From the IMG/VR virus record IMGVR_UViG_3300020182_000073, positions 1 through 40,819 of that record: DNA of 40,819 bases; one strand, written 5' to 3'. This DNA is from a virus. The translations under genes and the position numbers were made by a program. Shown here in pieces: positions 19,166 through 28,681 of the stretch (position 1 is the stretch's first letter; each line of letters opens with the position of its first letter). The notes below the pieces were generated by a model, which was not told the origin of the DNA, searched no databases, and saw only the letters and a list, made by a program, of their open reading frames with translations.

Positions 19166-19426
19166 GTGCCGGGTATTATCAGAAAAAACGACAAAAACGT
19201 TCGCAATCAACCTGCGTTAGTTGGTGCTGAAAATTTTAAAATAGAAGATAAAAATGCTATTGTAAAGAATGACCCAGTGGGAAATGAAACATCTTATGTA
19301 AAAACAACCAGTAGTTCTAGAAATTTTATTGTAAATGGAAAACCAGTTACATTAATCGGCGATGCGGATACAAACAATGTAACAAGACGGACCGGTAGCA
19401 ATACGTTTATTGTAGGAAAAAGTTAA
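19166..19426 (+). CDS. PAAR-like spike-tip protein
   Basis: The 86-residue protein begins with GTG (19166) preceded by AAGGA, and ends immediately before the next ATG. It has the layout of PAAR proteins: short N-terminal strands with GIIRKND, then NFIVNGKPVTLIGD and a final GSNTFIVGKS. PAAR proteins form a small cone that sharpens the gp5 beta-helical spike (T4 gp5.4 is 97 aa). The classical metal-binding His/Cys set is not evident, so the fold may lack the usual zinc site or be a divergent member. Its position beside the 1055-residue structural gene and near gp5 supports the assignment. Confidence 0.65.
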   Translation: MPGIIRKNDKNVRNQPALVGAENFKIEDKNAIVKNDPVGNETSYVKTTSSSRNFIVNGKPVTLIGDADTNNVTRRTGSNTFIVGKS

Positions 19427-22400
19427 ATGTCAGCAAGTAATAGAAGTTACCTAGGACCTCGCGATAATGGTGTAATTTTTGCCAATGGAAGTCTTCGCGG
19501 AACTAGCACATATAGTGTTAGCACAGATCCTGCAGATGTGCCTAGACAACAAATTATTGATGCAGTTGATCATGCCAGTGAAATACTTCCGTTAAATTGG
19601 GTAGTACAAATCAATCCTGGAGGCGGAACCAATGCTGCTGAAAGTATGAGCAAACAACCGAATGGTTGGGCATTAGATTTGCAGCTCATTGGCAGTAACG
19701 GAACACTATATACACCAAGCTCTGCTCCGAGTGAATATATCAGTTTAATAAGTGCATTAGTTGGAAATGCATTATTAGATAATAAACATATAGGCATTGG
19801 GATGTATAGCTGGGGTATACATTTTGATCTTAGTCCTGCAAGACAAACTGGCTTTGGTGATGTAACTGTATGGAATTCAAATAATACTAGTGACAGTGGT
19901 ATTAACGAAGGTAGACAACGTGCTGAAAAGAAACAGCGCAGTGTTGCTACAAATATATTTGCAGATGGCACAGCTGACAGTAAAACTGACCCTATGGCAT
20001 ATCTTAGTTCAACTGACACTGAACTTGAATCGTTAACACAAATAAGAAAAATAAACGAACCTAATGCTAGTAGTTTTTCTGGACAACAATTAAACGGTGC
20101 CACTATTAGTAGTTTAGCCAGTCTCAGAGGCAATAACGGTATTGCAATTAACACAGAACTGTCAGATGCTATCAATGTATACGAATCTAGCGCATACCCA
20201 AGTGTATGGAAAAGCGTACTCGAAAAACTAGATACAGGAGACTTTTCTCCAAGTAATACCCCAAGTGGTTCTTGGCCAAGTTCAATGACTACATTGAGTA
20301 CTAGCGTAATTGAATCTGTTACAGGCTCCCATCTTTCTAGCGATCATTATTTTTTAACTGGCAAGTTGCTGGATTTTACAAGAACAAATATTACACATAT
20401 TTCTGCCACAGATAAAATTCTTAGTGATGTAATTGAAAGTGTTGCAAATGATATTCTTGGCGCAGGCACACTTAATAAGTTTGCAAATACATTTTTAAAC
20501 ACCGTTAGTGCTACTCAAAGTAGTACTAACTTCGGTTTAGCGTTGCAACAACTTGAAGGTCAAGTTTTTGGTAAAACTAAAGCCACACAAGAAAATCCTT
20601 ATAGTAGTATTCCCGGCATGGAATACAACAGTTTAGCAGGAAGTAAGATCATTGATTTAATTGGCGATCCTGAAGAAAAACTTAAACAGGTAGTAGACAC
20701 CGATTCTGTATTTAATACATTTGGAAGTTTGTACAAAGACTACAACGGATTAACAACGCTTGGGTTCGGATCATTGAGTAGCAATTTAGCTCTGCTTGGC
20801 AACGACTTCAATACACTTGGAAGAATAATAAATTTCCAAGATTTAATTAGAATGGGAAAGCCAGGGCAAATACTAGAAAAGATATTACTCAGTGATTGTG
20901 CAGTTGTTAGTGAATTAATGCCTGCACTAAACAGTCTTGGAATAAATCTAAGTAATGCAAATACCAAAGCAAATGATAATACTGCCTTAAAAGCACTAAC
21001 CGAAATTCAATCACCAGCAATAATACAAGGAGTATTTGATTGTTTTGATATACAAAGAAACATTCCAAAACATCTAGGAAAACTTTGTGACCCGGAATGG
21101 CAATTTGCAAAAAGTTACGACTATAATAATTTTAAAAATCTAAACGAAATTAGTGTACATTTAATTACTATGGGTATTACTAACATTAGTACCGCTGCAG
21201 AGTTTGGAAACATTTTAATTAATATTGAAAGTGTAACACAAGATGATGCACTTAGTGGACAAAATGGTACAATCACCGGAGACGAAATTGCAGACCTGAG
21301 AAGTGCATATAGTCCTCTTAGCGATTACAGCGGCGATAACAATTTAACAGTCGGTGACTTTTTAGGAACAGCAGCAGGATACAGACACAGCAAACTTCTG
21401 CCAATTTTAGCCAATGAAGTCAATCGAGTTGCTGCTACCAGCAATGGTATTGCTTATAAAAGTCTACTAGACAATTTACTAACTATGCTCAATGGCGGAT
21501 ACACAGTCGAAGAAGGATCCGGTCCTTACACTTATGCAATACGTTATAATAGTACTGATTACTCCACTTTAGACAATGCTGTTACCTATCTACTAGGAGA
21601 ACTCATAACTTCATTTACTGGAGTCGAAAGCGAGCTAACTAGTCCAATGCTAAATCGCTATCAAAGTTATCAAACAGAAATATTACATCAACTTTACAAA
21701 GAACTACAACTAAGAACAGACTACGGGATAACCATTGGCAGTGGTGTTTCTGGCTCCAATGATGATATATTGAATTTTACATTAAGTTTAGAGGATGCAG
21801 CGTTAATCACTGGACATGGCAGACAAGCCGACTTTATATATCGTGTAACAAGTACAGACTATCACGGCGGAAGAATTCGCAGCACCATGGCACAAAGTAG
21901 AAATAGAAATTTCTTAGATGGACAAAAAGTTAAATTAGAACATCAAAATACCGTTCTAAATGATGTTGCACTAGAAAAAATTAACTACATGAGTGATTTT
22001 GTAAAAACAACCGGAATTTGGAGTGCAGATGCAGACAGAAGTAGCGAAATTTATCTACAACTAAATCACAGAGTTAAAAATCGCTATGAATATACACTAA
22101 GACAAATAAAACAAAATCAAACTCAAATGCAAAATATCATTGATACAAACTGTGTTAATATACTAAGACAGTTGATGTTTGTGTCAAACAACAACGTAGC
22201 TGTGACTGCCAAATTCACAGGACTTTATAATCAATTTAGTGCATATTATAATAGCATGCACTCGCCGGTACAACATGGATATTTAAAAGTAAACCTAAAT
22301 AGTGCTTATACCACAAACGGTTATGTACTAGGTCCATTGGAAGAAATTGTTAGAGAACTAGGCAACTTTGAAAGAATGCCAAATAATTATATTGGCGCAG

Positions 22401-22594
22401 ATATTTCAGAAAAAACACAAAAATATATCAGCGCATTAGGGCTAGATATGAAAACAATAATTGGATTAACACACAAAATATTATTAGTTAATTCAGCACA
22501 CTATCTTGGTATCGATACTGTAGATTTTGTTGACTTATTTGGTACACCAAGTGTAAGCAGGTACTTGCTTACAATAGTTGCATTAGATGTTTAA
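19427..22594 (+). CDS. Large virion structural protein (1055 aa) with a degenerate M15-like N-terminal domain
   Basis: The frame starts at ATG 19427, abutting the PAAR stop codon. Residues about 58-138 resemble the peptidase domain of the neighbouring gp5: S-K-Q77-P-N-G-W-A-L-D84, then GIGMYSWGIH132FD against SSRHDDGYAAD and GIHVD in gp5. The first zinc ligand histidine is replaced by Q77, so the domain is probably inactive and may bind rather than cut peptidoglycan. The remaining 900 residues are rich in predicted helix and have no motif I recognise beyond a Gly/Asp-rich QNGTITGDEI segment near residue 620. Marine T4-like phages often carry a long structural protein (sometimes called VrlC-like) beside PAAR; that link is from memory and uncertain. 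Its stop codon overlaps the stop of gp5 on the other strand. Confidence 0.65.
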   Translation: MSASNRSYLGPRDNGVIFANGSLRGTSTYSVSTDPADVPRQQIIDAVDHASEILPLNWVVQINPGGGTNAAESMSKQPNGWALDLQLIGSNGTLYTPSSAPSEYISLISALVGNALLDNKHIGIGMYSWGIHFDLSPARQTGFGDVTVWNSNNTSDSGINEGRQRAEKKQRSVATNIFADGTADSKTDPMAYLSSTDTELESLTQIRKINEPNASSFSGQQLNGATISSLASLRGNNGIAINTELSDAINVYESSAYPSVWKSVLEKLDTGDFSPSNTPSGSWPSSMTTLSTSVIESVTGSHLSSDHYFLTGKLLDFTRTNITHISATDKILSDVIESVANDILGAGTLNKFANTFLNTVSATQSSTNFGLALQQLEGQVFGKTKATQENPYSSIPGMEYNSLAGSKIIDLIGDPEEKLKQVVDTDSVFNTFGSLYKDYNGLTTLGFGSLSSNLALLGNDFNTLGRIINFQDLIRMGKPGQILEKILLSDCAVVSELMPALNSLGINLSNANTKANDNTALKALTEIQSPAIIQGVFDCFDIQRNIPKHLGKLCDPEWQFAKSYDYNNFKNLNEISVHLITMGITNISTAAEFGNILINIESVTQDDALSGQNGTITGDEIADLRSAYSPLSDYSGDNNLTVGDFLGTAAGYRHSKLLPILANEVNRVAATSNGIAYKSLLDNLLTMLNGGYTVEEGSGPYTYAIRYNSTDYSTLDNAVTYLLGELITSFTGVESELTSPMLNRYQSYQTEILHQLYKELQLRTDYGITIGSGVSGSNDDILNFTLSLEDAALITGHGRQADFIYRVTSTDYHGGRIRSTMAQSRNRNFLDGQKVKLEHQNTVLNDVALEKINYMSDFVKTTGIWSADADRSSEIYLQLNHRVKNRYEYTLRQIKQNQTQMQNIIDTNCVNILRQLMFVSNNNVAVTAKFTGLYNQFSAYYNSMHSPVQHGYLKVNLNSAYTTNGYVLGPLEEIVRELGNFERMPNNYIGADISEKTQKYISALGLDMKTIIGLTHKILLVNSAHYLGIDTVDFVDLFGTPSVSRYLLTIVALDV
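22552..22573. terminator. Hairpin at the convergent gene junction, possible terminator
   Basis: TGTAAGCA (22552-22559), six loop bases and TGCTTACA (22566-22573) form a perfect 8-bp stem just before the two overlapping stop codons at 22591-22594. There is no strong T-run on either side, so termination is plausible only from its position between convergent genes. Confidence 0.35.
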
Positions 22595-25500
22595 CCTGAC
22601 TGTTTGTCATAATAATCATTAATACTACCAACAGTTATTCTGCCATCTCTTCCTCGCCAAACTTGGTTTTGCTGCCAAGCCTTACTGCCAACTTTATATA
22701 CTTCGTAGTTGTCTGGTTTGTCAGCATGTGCTGGTGCAGCTTGCATGATACCTAGACGTCCGCCTGCATAGTTAAACTTACTAAGATAATAATCGTACAA
22801 TTCAAGTTGTTCGCCACCAGTCATGTTTTGTATTGTATTAACATTTGTTCCTAGCCACTTAGCAGTACTTGGCATAAACTGAAATAGCCCTGTTGCATTT
22901 GTATTAGGATTAACTGCTCGAGTATTAAACGAACTTTCCCCTGACGCTACATTAAGTATTTGTTCTTCACTGAATTTACTGCCATACTTTTTTTTCATTT
23001 TTTCAATTGTTTTTGCCCACAATGGATCTTTTTTCAAATTTGCTGGAGTTACAATATTTTTACCCGATCCTAAATGAGGTTGTCCACCATTATCCCCGGA
23101 TGTTGTTGTTCCATTGCTCAGACCATTATCTGAGTTGGTATTACCGCCAGTTCCAGGAGTGCCTGCTTGTGATTTTTCTGTTACTGTGCCACATGTTTCG
23201 CAACCATATAATGGACCGTTTACAGCACCCAGGCCAGGAACTATACTGCTAACCGGATTAAATCCGGTTATGCTAGAAATTGCATCAGCTGCTAAATTAC
23301 CTGCAGCTACTAAATTACCTGTATTACTTATATTAGTCAATCTGCCTGCAGTTACAGTTTCACTTAGTTGTAAATTGTTACTTTTTCCTGTAGGAAGGAA
23401 TTTATCAACTCCGCCTAATACATTAATACTTTTAATTTTATCTAAGACACCAGCTCTGTTTAACACCGATCCAATGCTATCTATGTCTTTAATTGCAGAT
23501 AAACTAGTACCTGCTAAATTAGGAATAACATCTCTTGCACCTTGTAGTATATTACTAGATGCATTATCTAAAATTGATCCGTTGATTACTTTTGTGGCCA
23601 TTTGCAGCAAAACTGGACTTTGTACTAAGTCTTGAATACTTCTAACATCGTCAATAAGTGTTAGTGCTGCACCAATTTGTTGTAAACTTCGAGTGCTTAT
23701 GCTCGATCTAATTAATTTTAGTTCGTCGCTGTTTAGTATACCTAGTGTATTAACAATATCTTTATCCAATTGATCAACATTGCCAGATACTTTACTAGAA
23801 ACATCAAATAATTTTTGAGCGCTATTTGTAATATTTTTAAATGTCGGGCGAGATCCTGCAATTCCTGTATCTGAATGTGCAGTTCTGACTACATCACTGA
23901 ATCCGCTAAATCCGCCAAACTTGCTGTTTTTTGTTTCTTTTACATCTGCAATATTAGTAGGTGATTTAAGTTGTGAACCGCTAACATTTGTGCTATTATT
24001 AGCAACGACTGTAACATTTCGAGAATTAGAATAAGCATCTTTAACCCATTGTGGAGCGTTGTCTGCTTTCCCTCCTGCACCCCAAATTGAGGAACCTTTT
24101 GCAGTTCCCCAAAGATCTACGTGAATACCTGAATTTCCCATATACCCAGGACCGGCGCCGATTCCTTTTGCTCCTGCTGCTACACAAGCACTAATAAAGT
24201 CGCTTACTAGTTGACTATTTGTTTTAGTACTTAATGCTGTAGTGCTTGAATTATAAATCCATACGTCTGCTGCATATCCGTCGTCGTGTCTAGATGATCC
24301 AGTTCTTCTAGCATTAGGCGTTCCTTCTGCATCTTGCCCTCCTGAAAAAATAACTACATCTACTCCAATTTGACTTGCGGCAGTTCTTAATACATTCATG
24401 AGTTTTGGCTGAATTTTTTTGTTTCGTGTTTGATCTTCAAATGATTGACCTGGAGGTCCTTCTAAGTAAGTGACGCTTCCTCCTCCTGATCCGGTGCCGG
24501 TGATTGTGCGAGTGTTAGTTTCATCATCTTTAAAACCTTGCGGTGGTTGCACTGGAACCATATCTTCGTGACTTTCGTCAGGTAGAAGACTTGCGGGATC
24601 ATGTCCAGCGTACGGTTCTACTGTTGGAGTACGAGTTGTTGTTGTAGTGTATCCACCTGTTTCGACACTGTCTGTTTTAAACATCTGGTCAGGTTCAGAC
24701 ACGCTACCAGTGTTCCATAGAAACTTATCACCACGCAATTTATGTTGACTTGCTTTAATATTAACATCTTTTAAACTTCTAATTTTAATATCGCTACAAC
24801 AATGAATATCTAAGCTAACTGGACTGGTTAAATTAATATTGTTTCCCCAGAGACTTACTAGTTGATTACCCTGTAGTCTAGTAGTGTTTCCACTCTGTAT
24901 ATTAGCATTATTTTCAGCATGCATATTAATATCTGCCTGGGCATGCATATTAATACTTCCGTTTGTTGCAAAATTTATTCCGGCTTTAGCAAAAACATCT
25001 AAATGTCCGCTTGCACTTAATTCCATCCATCCGGTGCCGTCTGCATTAATAATGTAAATAAAACCGTCATCGTCATTCATGGTAATCTGATTGCCAGAGC
25101 TACTTCTTAATCTGATATGTCTACTGCCGCCGTCTTCGTTTCCATCATCCATTACAAAACTATTACCGCCGGGAGTATTAAACCCAAAAACCCTACTTGG
25201 AGATTCTCTTAAACTAGTACTGCTAATAGGTCCACGTTGCGGATCTTTAAACAATCCTTGCTCCGCAAACTGAAATGCTTTACTATGCTGAGGTCTTTCA
25301 CGATCAGCAATCGGAGTATTAGGATCGTTATAATAGTCAAAATCTCCCCGATCATTTGCTGGAATACTTCCGTGCGAGCCAATTTCTGGCAGACATCCAA
25401 TCCACACCCCTTTGCTACGGTCTCCGTTGATAAACAATACCAAGACTTTAATACCAACATCTGGAGGCTGCATCCACATACCATAACTTTCAAGTTTGCT

Positions 25501-25746
25501 GCTAGCTTCTCCTGCAACTGTGTTGCTCATTGGTTGAATACCATAAAAAGGTGTCATGTATCTGCACAACAACCAATTACTGCTATCCTTAGGATCTCCA
25601 CCAAAATCTGGAATATAAACCGATATTCTTCCACTTAGTTGACTGTCAACATTTTGCATAACTTCTGCCAGATACGGGCCGCTATCTTTTGCAATACCAG
25701 TATTATTAGAATTTGATTTAGCATTTTGTGGTGTATAGGTATTCAT
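22591..25746 (-). CDS. gp5: Baseplate spike protein gp5 with M15-like peptidase and SLT transglycosylase domains (1051 aa)
   Basis: Residues about 20-130 form the gp5/VgrG OB-fold (YLAEVMQNVDSQLSGRI, YGMWMQPPDVGIKVLVLF). Residues 190-345 carry the beta-helix repeat style (INMHAQADINMHAENNANI). The T4-type lysozyme insert is absent. Instead, residues 435-575 resemble an M15 peptidase (SSRH487DDGYAAD494, GIH542VD), and residues 905-1051 are a lytic transglycosylase SLT domain (ASGE937SSF, ATGLFQFMPSTAKWLG). Residues 600-890 are a helical linker ending in a low-complexity Gly/Asn/Thr stretch. Both enzymes would cut peptidoglycan during tail penetration: peptide stem and glycan strand respectively. 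T4 gp5 is 575 aa, so this is nearly twice as long. The ATG follows AAAGGA. It is the last gene of the minus hub block. Confidence 0.88.
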   Translation of the reverse strand: MNTYTPQNAKSNSNNTGIAKDSGPYLAEVMQNVDSQLSGRISVYIPDFGGDPKDSSNWLLCRYMTPFYGIQPMSNTVAGEASSKLESYGMWMQPPDVGIKVLVLFINGDRSKGVWIGCLPEIGSHGSIPANDRGDFDYYNDPNTPIADRERPQHSKAFQFAEQGLFKDPQRGPISSTSLRESPSRVFGFNTPGGNSFVMDDGNEDGGSRHIRLRSSSGNQITMNDDDGFIYIINADGTGWMELSASGHLDVFAKAGINFATNGSINMHAQADINMHAENNANIQSGNTTRLQGNQLVSLWGNNINLTSPVSLDIHCCSDIKIRSLKDVNIKASQHKLRGDKFLWNTGSVSEPDQMFKTDSVETGGYTTTTTRTPTVEPYAGHDPASLLPDESHEDMVPVQPPQGFKDDETNTRTITGTGSGGGSVTYLEGPPGQSFEDQTRNKKIQPKLMNVLRTAASQIGVDVVIFSGGQDAEGTPNARRTGSSRHDDGYAADVWIYNSSTTALSTKTNSQLVSDFISACVAAGAKGIGAGPGYMGNSGIHVDLWGTAKGSSIWGAGGKADNAPQWVKDAYSNSRNVTVVANNSTNVSGSQLKSPTNIADVKETKNSKFGGFSGFSDVVRTAHSDTGIAGSRPTFKNITNSAQKLFDVSSKVSGNVDQLDKDIVNTLGILNSDELKLIRSSISTRSLQQIGAALTLIDDVRSIQDLVQSPVLLQMATKVINGSILDNASSNILQGARDVIPNLAGTSLSAIKDIDSIGSVLNRAGVLDKIKSINVLGGVDKFLPTGKSNNLQLSETVTAGRLTNISNTGNLVAAGNLAADAISSITGFNPVSSIVPGLGAVNGPLYGCETCGTVTEKSQAGTPGTGGNTNSDNGLSNGTTTSGDNGGQPHLGSGKNIVTPANLKKDPLWAKTIEKMKKKYGSKFSEEQILNVASGESSFNTRAVNPNTNATGLFQFMPSTAKWLGTNVNTIQNMTGGEQLELYDYYLSKFNYAGGRLGIMQAAPAHADKPDNYEVYKVGSKAWQQNQVWRGRDGRITVGSINDYYDKQSG
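23250..23270. repeat. 9-bp perfect hairpin inside gp5
   Basis: TAACCGGAT, a three-base loop TAA and ATCCGGTTA form a compact hairpin in the linker between the peptidase and transglycosylase domains of gp5 (around residues 826-832). It may be an mRNA structure or chance. Confidence 0.6.
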
Positions 25747-25759
25747 ATATTAATTTCCT

Positions 25760-28678
25760 TTATTGCGGACCTGGGCGGTTTGGGATTTGGGAGTCATCAA
25801 CAGACGCTCCAATATCCATATATGCACTAATTTGTGCTGTTTCATCAACAAATTCTTTTTTAGTAATATTTGGAATATTCGTCGGATCGTTACTGACTTG
25901 ATTTTGCACACGTATCATTGCTAATTGTTGTGTAAATTGTCCATTTTCAAAAATACTTTCAACACTAATTACTCTATATAACCCTTGTATGAAAGTTTGA
26001 TCTGTTGTCATTTGCATTAAGCCAGTTTCGCTGTTGTAATCTCGCGGAGTTTTAAATTTTATCATAACAAAGACGGCGTGATTATCAGTTGCAATACTAT
26101 TATTTACATTAAGAGAATCGCCAGCTTGTGTGCGACCTCTCGGAAGTACACTATTATCCTGCGGTATCCAGTCTGGATCGCCAATAATATTTAATCTTAA
26201 CGTAATCATATCTGCGCCAGGGTTGTTTAATATATTATCCATGTTATCGCTAGCCAACTGATGTCCGTAACTGCGAGAAGTGTTAACAAGTGAATTAGAA
26301 TCGCTACCTGTTTTAGTGTAAACTGCTGGACTGTACGCTTGATCGCCAGCTTGTGTTCTAGTAAGCCCGTCGTCTGGCATATCTGTAATTGTTGTTTTAC
26401 CGCTTGGTACTCCGTTTACTTTCCCGTGCTCGTCAGTAAAAACAGTTTTTGTTATAAAATATTGTAAATTGTATTCAGCATCAAAATCAAGTATATCTTT
26501 ATTTTGACCGGTAAAGATCCAGTCGTACTGTTTCTGCCAGCCTCGTTGTGTCGGCTTGCCTTGTGGCATTCCGGGTACAACATACCCGTATTGTTTTTCA
26601 GTTTGTATCTTAAAGAAATACTTTTTGGTATACTTTTTTGTACTAGTGTTGTACTTGCCAAGTTCTTCAATCATTGGAACTACTTTAAGAATTCTTACTG
26701 GACGATCTTGGTTGCCAGGTTCACTTTCTGCTGCTCCGGTTGTGTTGAATTTTGCACCAAAATCAGTTGCTTCTGCTAGTTTTTGTATTGCACTTTTTAT
26801 AGTACTACCTGCAGGAATTTGAACTACTTCTTTAAGTTGAGCAGCTTCGTCTAAGCTTCTTCTTGCAGCTTCAACTGTTCTCGCTGTATCTTTGTTATAT
26901 CCTACCTGACTATCTTTGAGATCAGAATCAAATATTGCAAAATCGTATTGGTCTTTTTCCCTGTTTTGTTGTATAGATTTTGCTTCTTCGCTTTTGTTTA
27001 GATGGTCAAAAAACTCTTTTAATAATTCTTCAAATGTATTACCAGTAACACTAAAGTTTTCCTGGACAAAACTCATATGTTGATCTTGCAAAGGACTATG
27101 TGCAAAAGGAACAGCCGTAATAGTATAAATTGTGGCGCCGCTGTTAATTTTAAATTGCATGTTTATAATTTTTACTGGAATATATTTAGGAGGTGCACCC
27201 GGAATGCTAGTATATGGATTTCCCTGACTATCGTATCCGCTGAATTTAATTTCTAACAAATACGGAATTTCAAAATGATCTGGCAAACCTATTCTACTAG
27301 CATACTGAATTAATTCACTCATAAATGCAACACCGTACGGCTCGACAATATCAAATGTAATATTAAAATTATTACTAGCTTTAGTACTAGAACTATTTTG
27401 AGAAATAATACTTAAAAAACGTAAATTCTCAATGTGATAATCTTTTCCTTCTCCCAATACACCTTTAGTTCCTGTGCCGCCACTTTTTACTATTAAGTGA
27501 CTAAGTTCTCTGCCAGGATTTGTTATTGCACCGTTCTCTAATATACTTGTATGCAAGTTTGGTGTTAACATATATAATCCTAGATTGTAGGTCCAATTGG
27601 CATAATTATGTAGCACATTTGGTTTTTGTTCAATTTGAGGATTATTTTTTTCGTAACTGCCTATTTGTCCAATATCATTGGATCGTCTGATGTTTCCTGA
27701 ATTTAAAACATCAACAGAATTGCCATTGTTTCTATATCCGCTATCATATGGAGCTGAATTTCTTGGATCAAGATCAACAGGTTCGTCTGATCTTAAAGAA
27801 GGCGAAGTTGGTGATTGTATATTACCAGACTGCGGATTATCACCAGGCAATCTAATTTCATCATACCCGCTATCGTCGAGGTTATTGCTGTTAAATGTTG
27901 AAAGTCGCCCAAAGTTTTTGTTTACCGGAGAAGAGTTCGGATCCTCATCAAAACTTATTGCGTCATTATTTCGCACTGGCGGTCCAGGTACAAAAAGGCC
28001 GTCCGGTCCGATCCCAGTGCTGTTAGTATCGTTGGTATTAGAATCAAAAACACCAGTGCTGTTAGTATCGTTGGTATTAGAATCAAAAACACCTGTACTG
28101 GAATTAAATCCGCCGGGGTTTTCGTCATATCTAGGAAGATCTGCAGATAAAATATCTCCACCTGGGTTTGATACATTTGGAGGAGACAACGGCAATAGCA
28201 TCGGAGTACCTTCGCCTGGAACCCAATCGCTAGGCTTTCCTGCGTTTTGCCAGTTGTTATAATCTGTTGTGTTAAGAAATTCGTTTGGAACTGGCATGCT
28301 TGGTGCAGTGTTGCTTAATGCAGTGCCTTCAAATACTTCGTTAGCAACAGTGGTATTAAGTCCAGCAACATAGAAATCTTGTCCGCCTATATCAATTTTT
28401 AACGGTGCATTTTCTTGTTGAGGTGGTGGTGGCGGGCTGCCAAAATCAACATAATCATATTTTGCAGCAATAATTAATGCTTGTTTTTCCATCATTCCGT
28501 ATGTTACATACGGACCGTAGTCCTTGCCTGATTCAGGATCGATGTCTCGAGGAGTATTAGGATCTTCTCGCACAGACACATTCCATTGCTTTAATTCTAT
28601 ATTAGCACGTCTTAGCTCATCTGCCGCTGCTAATCTTTCAGCGTCAGTACTTTGATCATTGATCTGATTTCTAGCCAC
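25760..28678 (-). CDS. Baseplate hub protein, gp27-like (972 aa)
   Basis: The start is GTG at 28678 with AGGGA upstream, three bases after the gp53-type gene. Residues 80-340 are low-complexity Asn/Asp/Pro/Ser sequence, including PPPPPQQ and a duplicated 13-residue unit. Residues about 350-960 are folded: MLTPNLHTSI, FDIVEPYGVAFMSELIQYA, then YRVISVESIFENGQFTQQL near the end, a pattern of hub (gpD/gp27-type) proteins that carry the spike and tube. Position between gp53 and gp5 also fits gp27. T4 gp27 is only 391 aa, so the long disordered N-terminus is a difference. Family assignment is by position and general pattern rather than a firm motif. Confidence 0.6.
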   Translation of the reverse strand: MARNQINDQSTDAERLAAADELRRANIELKQWNVSVREDPNTPRDIDPESGKDYGPYVTYGMMEKQALIIAAKYDYVDFGSPPPPPQQENAPLKIDIGGQDFYVAGLNTTVANEVFEGTALSNTAPSMPVPNEFLNTTDYNNWQNAGKPSDWVPGEGTPMLLPLSPPNVSNPGGDILSADLPRYDENPGGFNSSTGVFDSNTNDTNSTGVFDSNTNDTNSTGIGPDGLFVPGPPVRNNDAISFDEDPNSSPVNKNFGRLSTFNSNNLDDSGYDEIRLPGDNPQSGNIQSPTSPSLRSDEPVDLDPRNSAPYDSGYRNNGNSVDVLNSGNIRRSNDIGQIGSYEKNNPQIEQKPNVLHNYANWTYNLGLYMLTPNLHTSILENGAITNPGRELSHLIVKSGGTGTKGVLGEGKDYHIENLRFLSIISQNSSSTKASNNFNITFDIVEPYGVAFMSELIQYASRIGLPDHFEIPYLLEIKFSGYDSQGNPYTSIPGAPPKYIPVKIINMQFKINSGATIYTITAVPFAHSPLQDQHMSFVQENFSVTGNTFEELLKEFFDHLNKSEEAKSIQQNREKDQYDFAIFDSDLKDSQVGYNKDTARTVEAARRSLDEAAQLKEVVQIPAGSTIKSAIQKLAEATDFGAKFNTTGAAESEPGNQDRPVRILKVVPMIEELGKYNTSTKKYTKKYFFKIQTEKQYGYVVPGMPQGKPTQRGWQKQYDWIFTGQNKDILDFDAEYNLQYFITKTVFTDEHGKVNGVPSGKTTITDMPDDGLTRTQAGDQAYSPAVYTKTGSDSNSLVNTSRSYGHQLASDNMDNILNNPGADMITLRLNIIGDPDWIPQDNSVLPRGRTQAGDSLNVNNSIATDNHAVFVMIKFKTPRDYNSETGLMQMTTDQTFIQGLYRVISVESIFENGQFTQQLAMIRVQNQVSNDPTNIPNITKKEFVDETAQISAYMDIGASVDDSQIPNRPGPQ
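28014..28091 (-). repeat. Perfect 39-bp tandem duplication in the hub gene
   Basis: Two identical 39-base copies lie at 28014-28052 and 28053-28091. They encode a duplicated 13-residue unit built around GVFDSNTNDTNST in the disordered N-terminal region. The perfect identity suggests a recent duplication; the frame is kept. Confidence 0.9.
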
Positions 28679-28681
28679 TGA

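Noticed and set aside
19570-20175. 201-codon minus-strand frame inside the 1055-residue gene
   Set aside because: It is a composition shadow (Leu/Ser/Pro/Cys-rich) of a clearly real gene on the plus strand, with no recognisable domain or start signal.
27678-28262. 194-codon plus-strand frame opposite the hub gene
   Set aside because: It is antisense to the low-complexity N-terminal region of the hub protein, is Pro/Leu/Ser-rich without motif, has no ribosome binding site and mirrors the 39-bp duplication.
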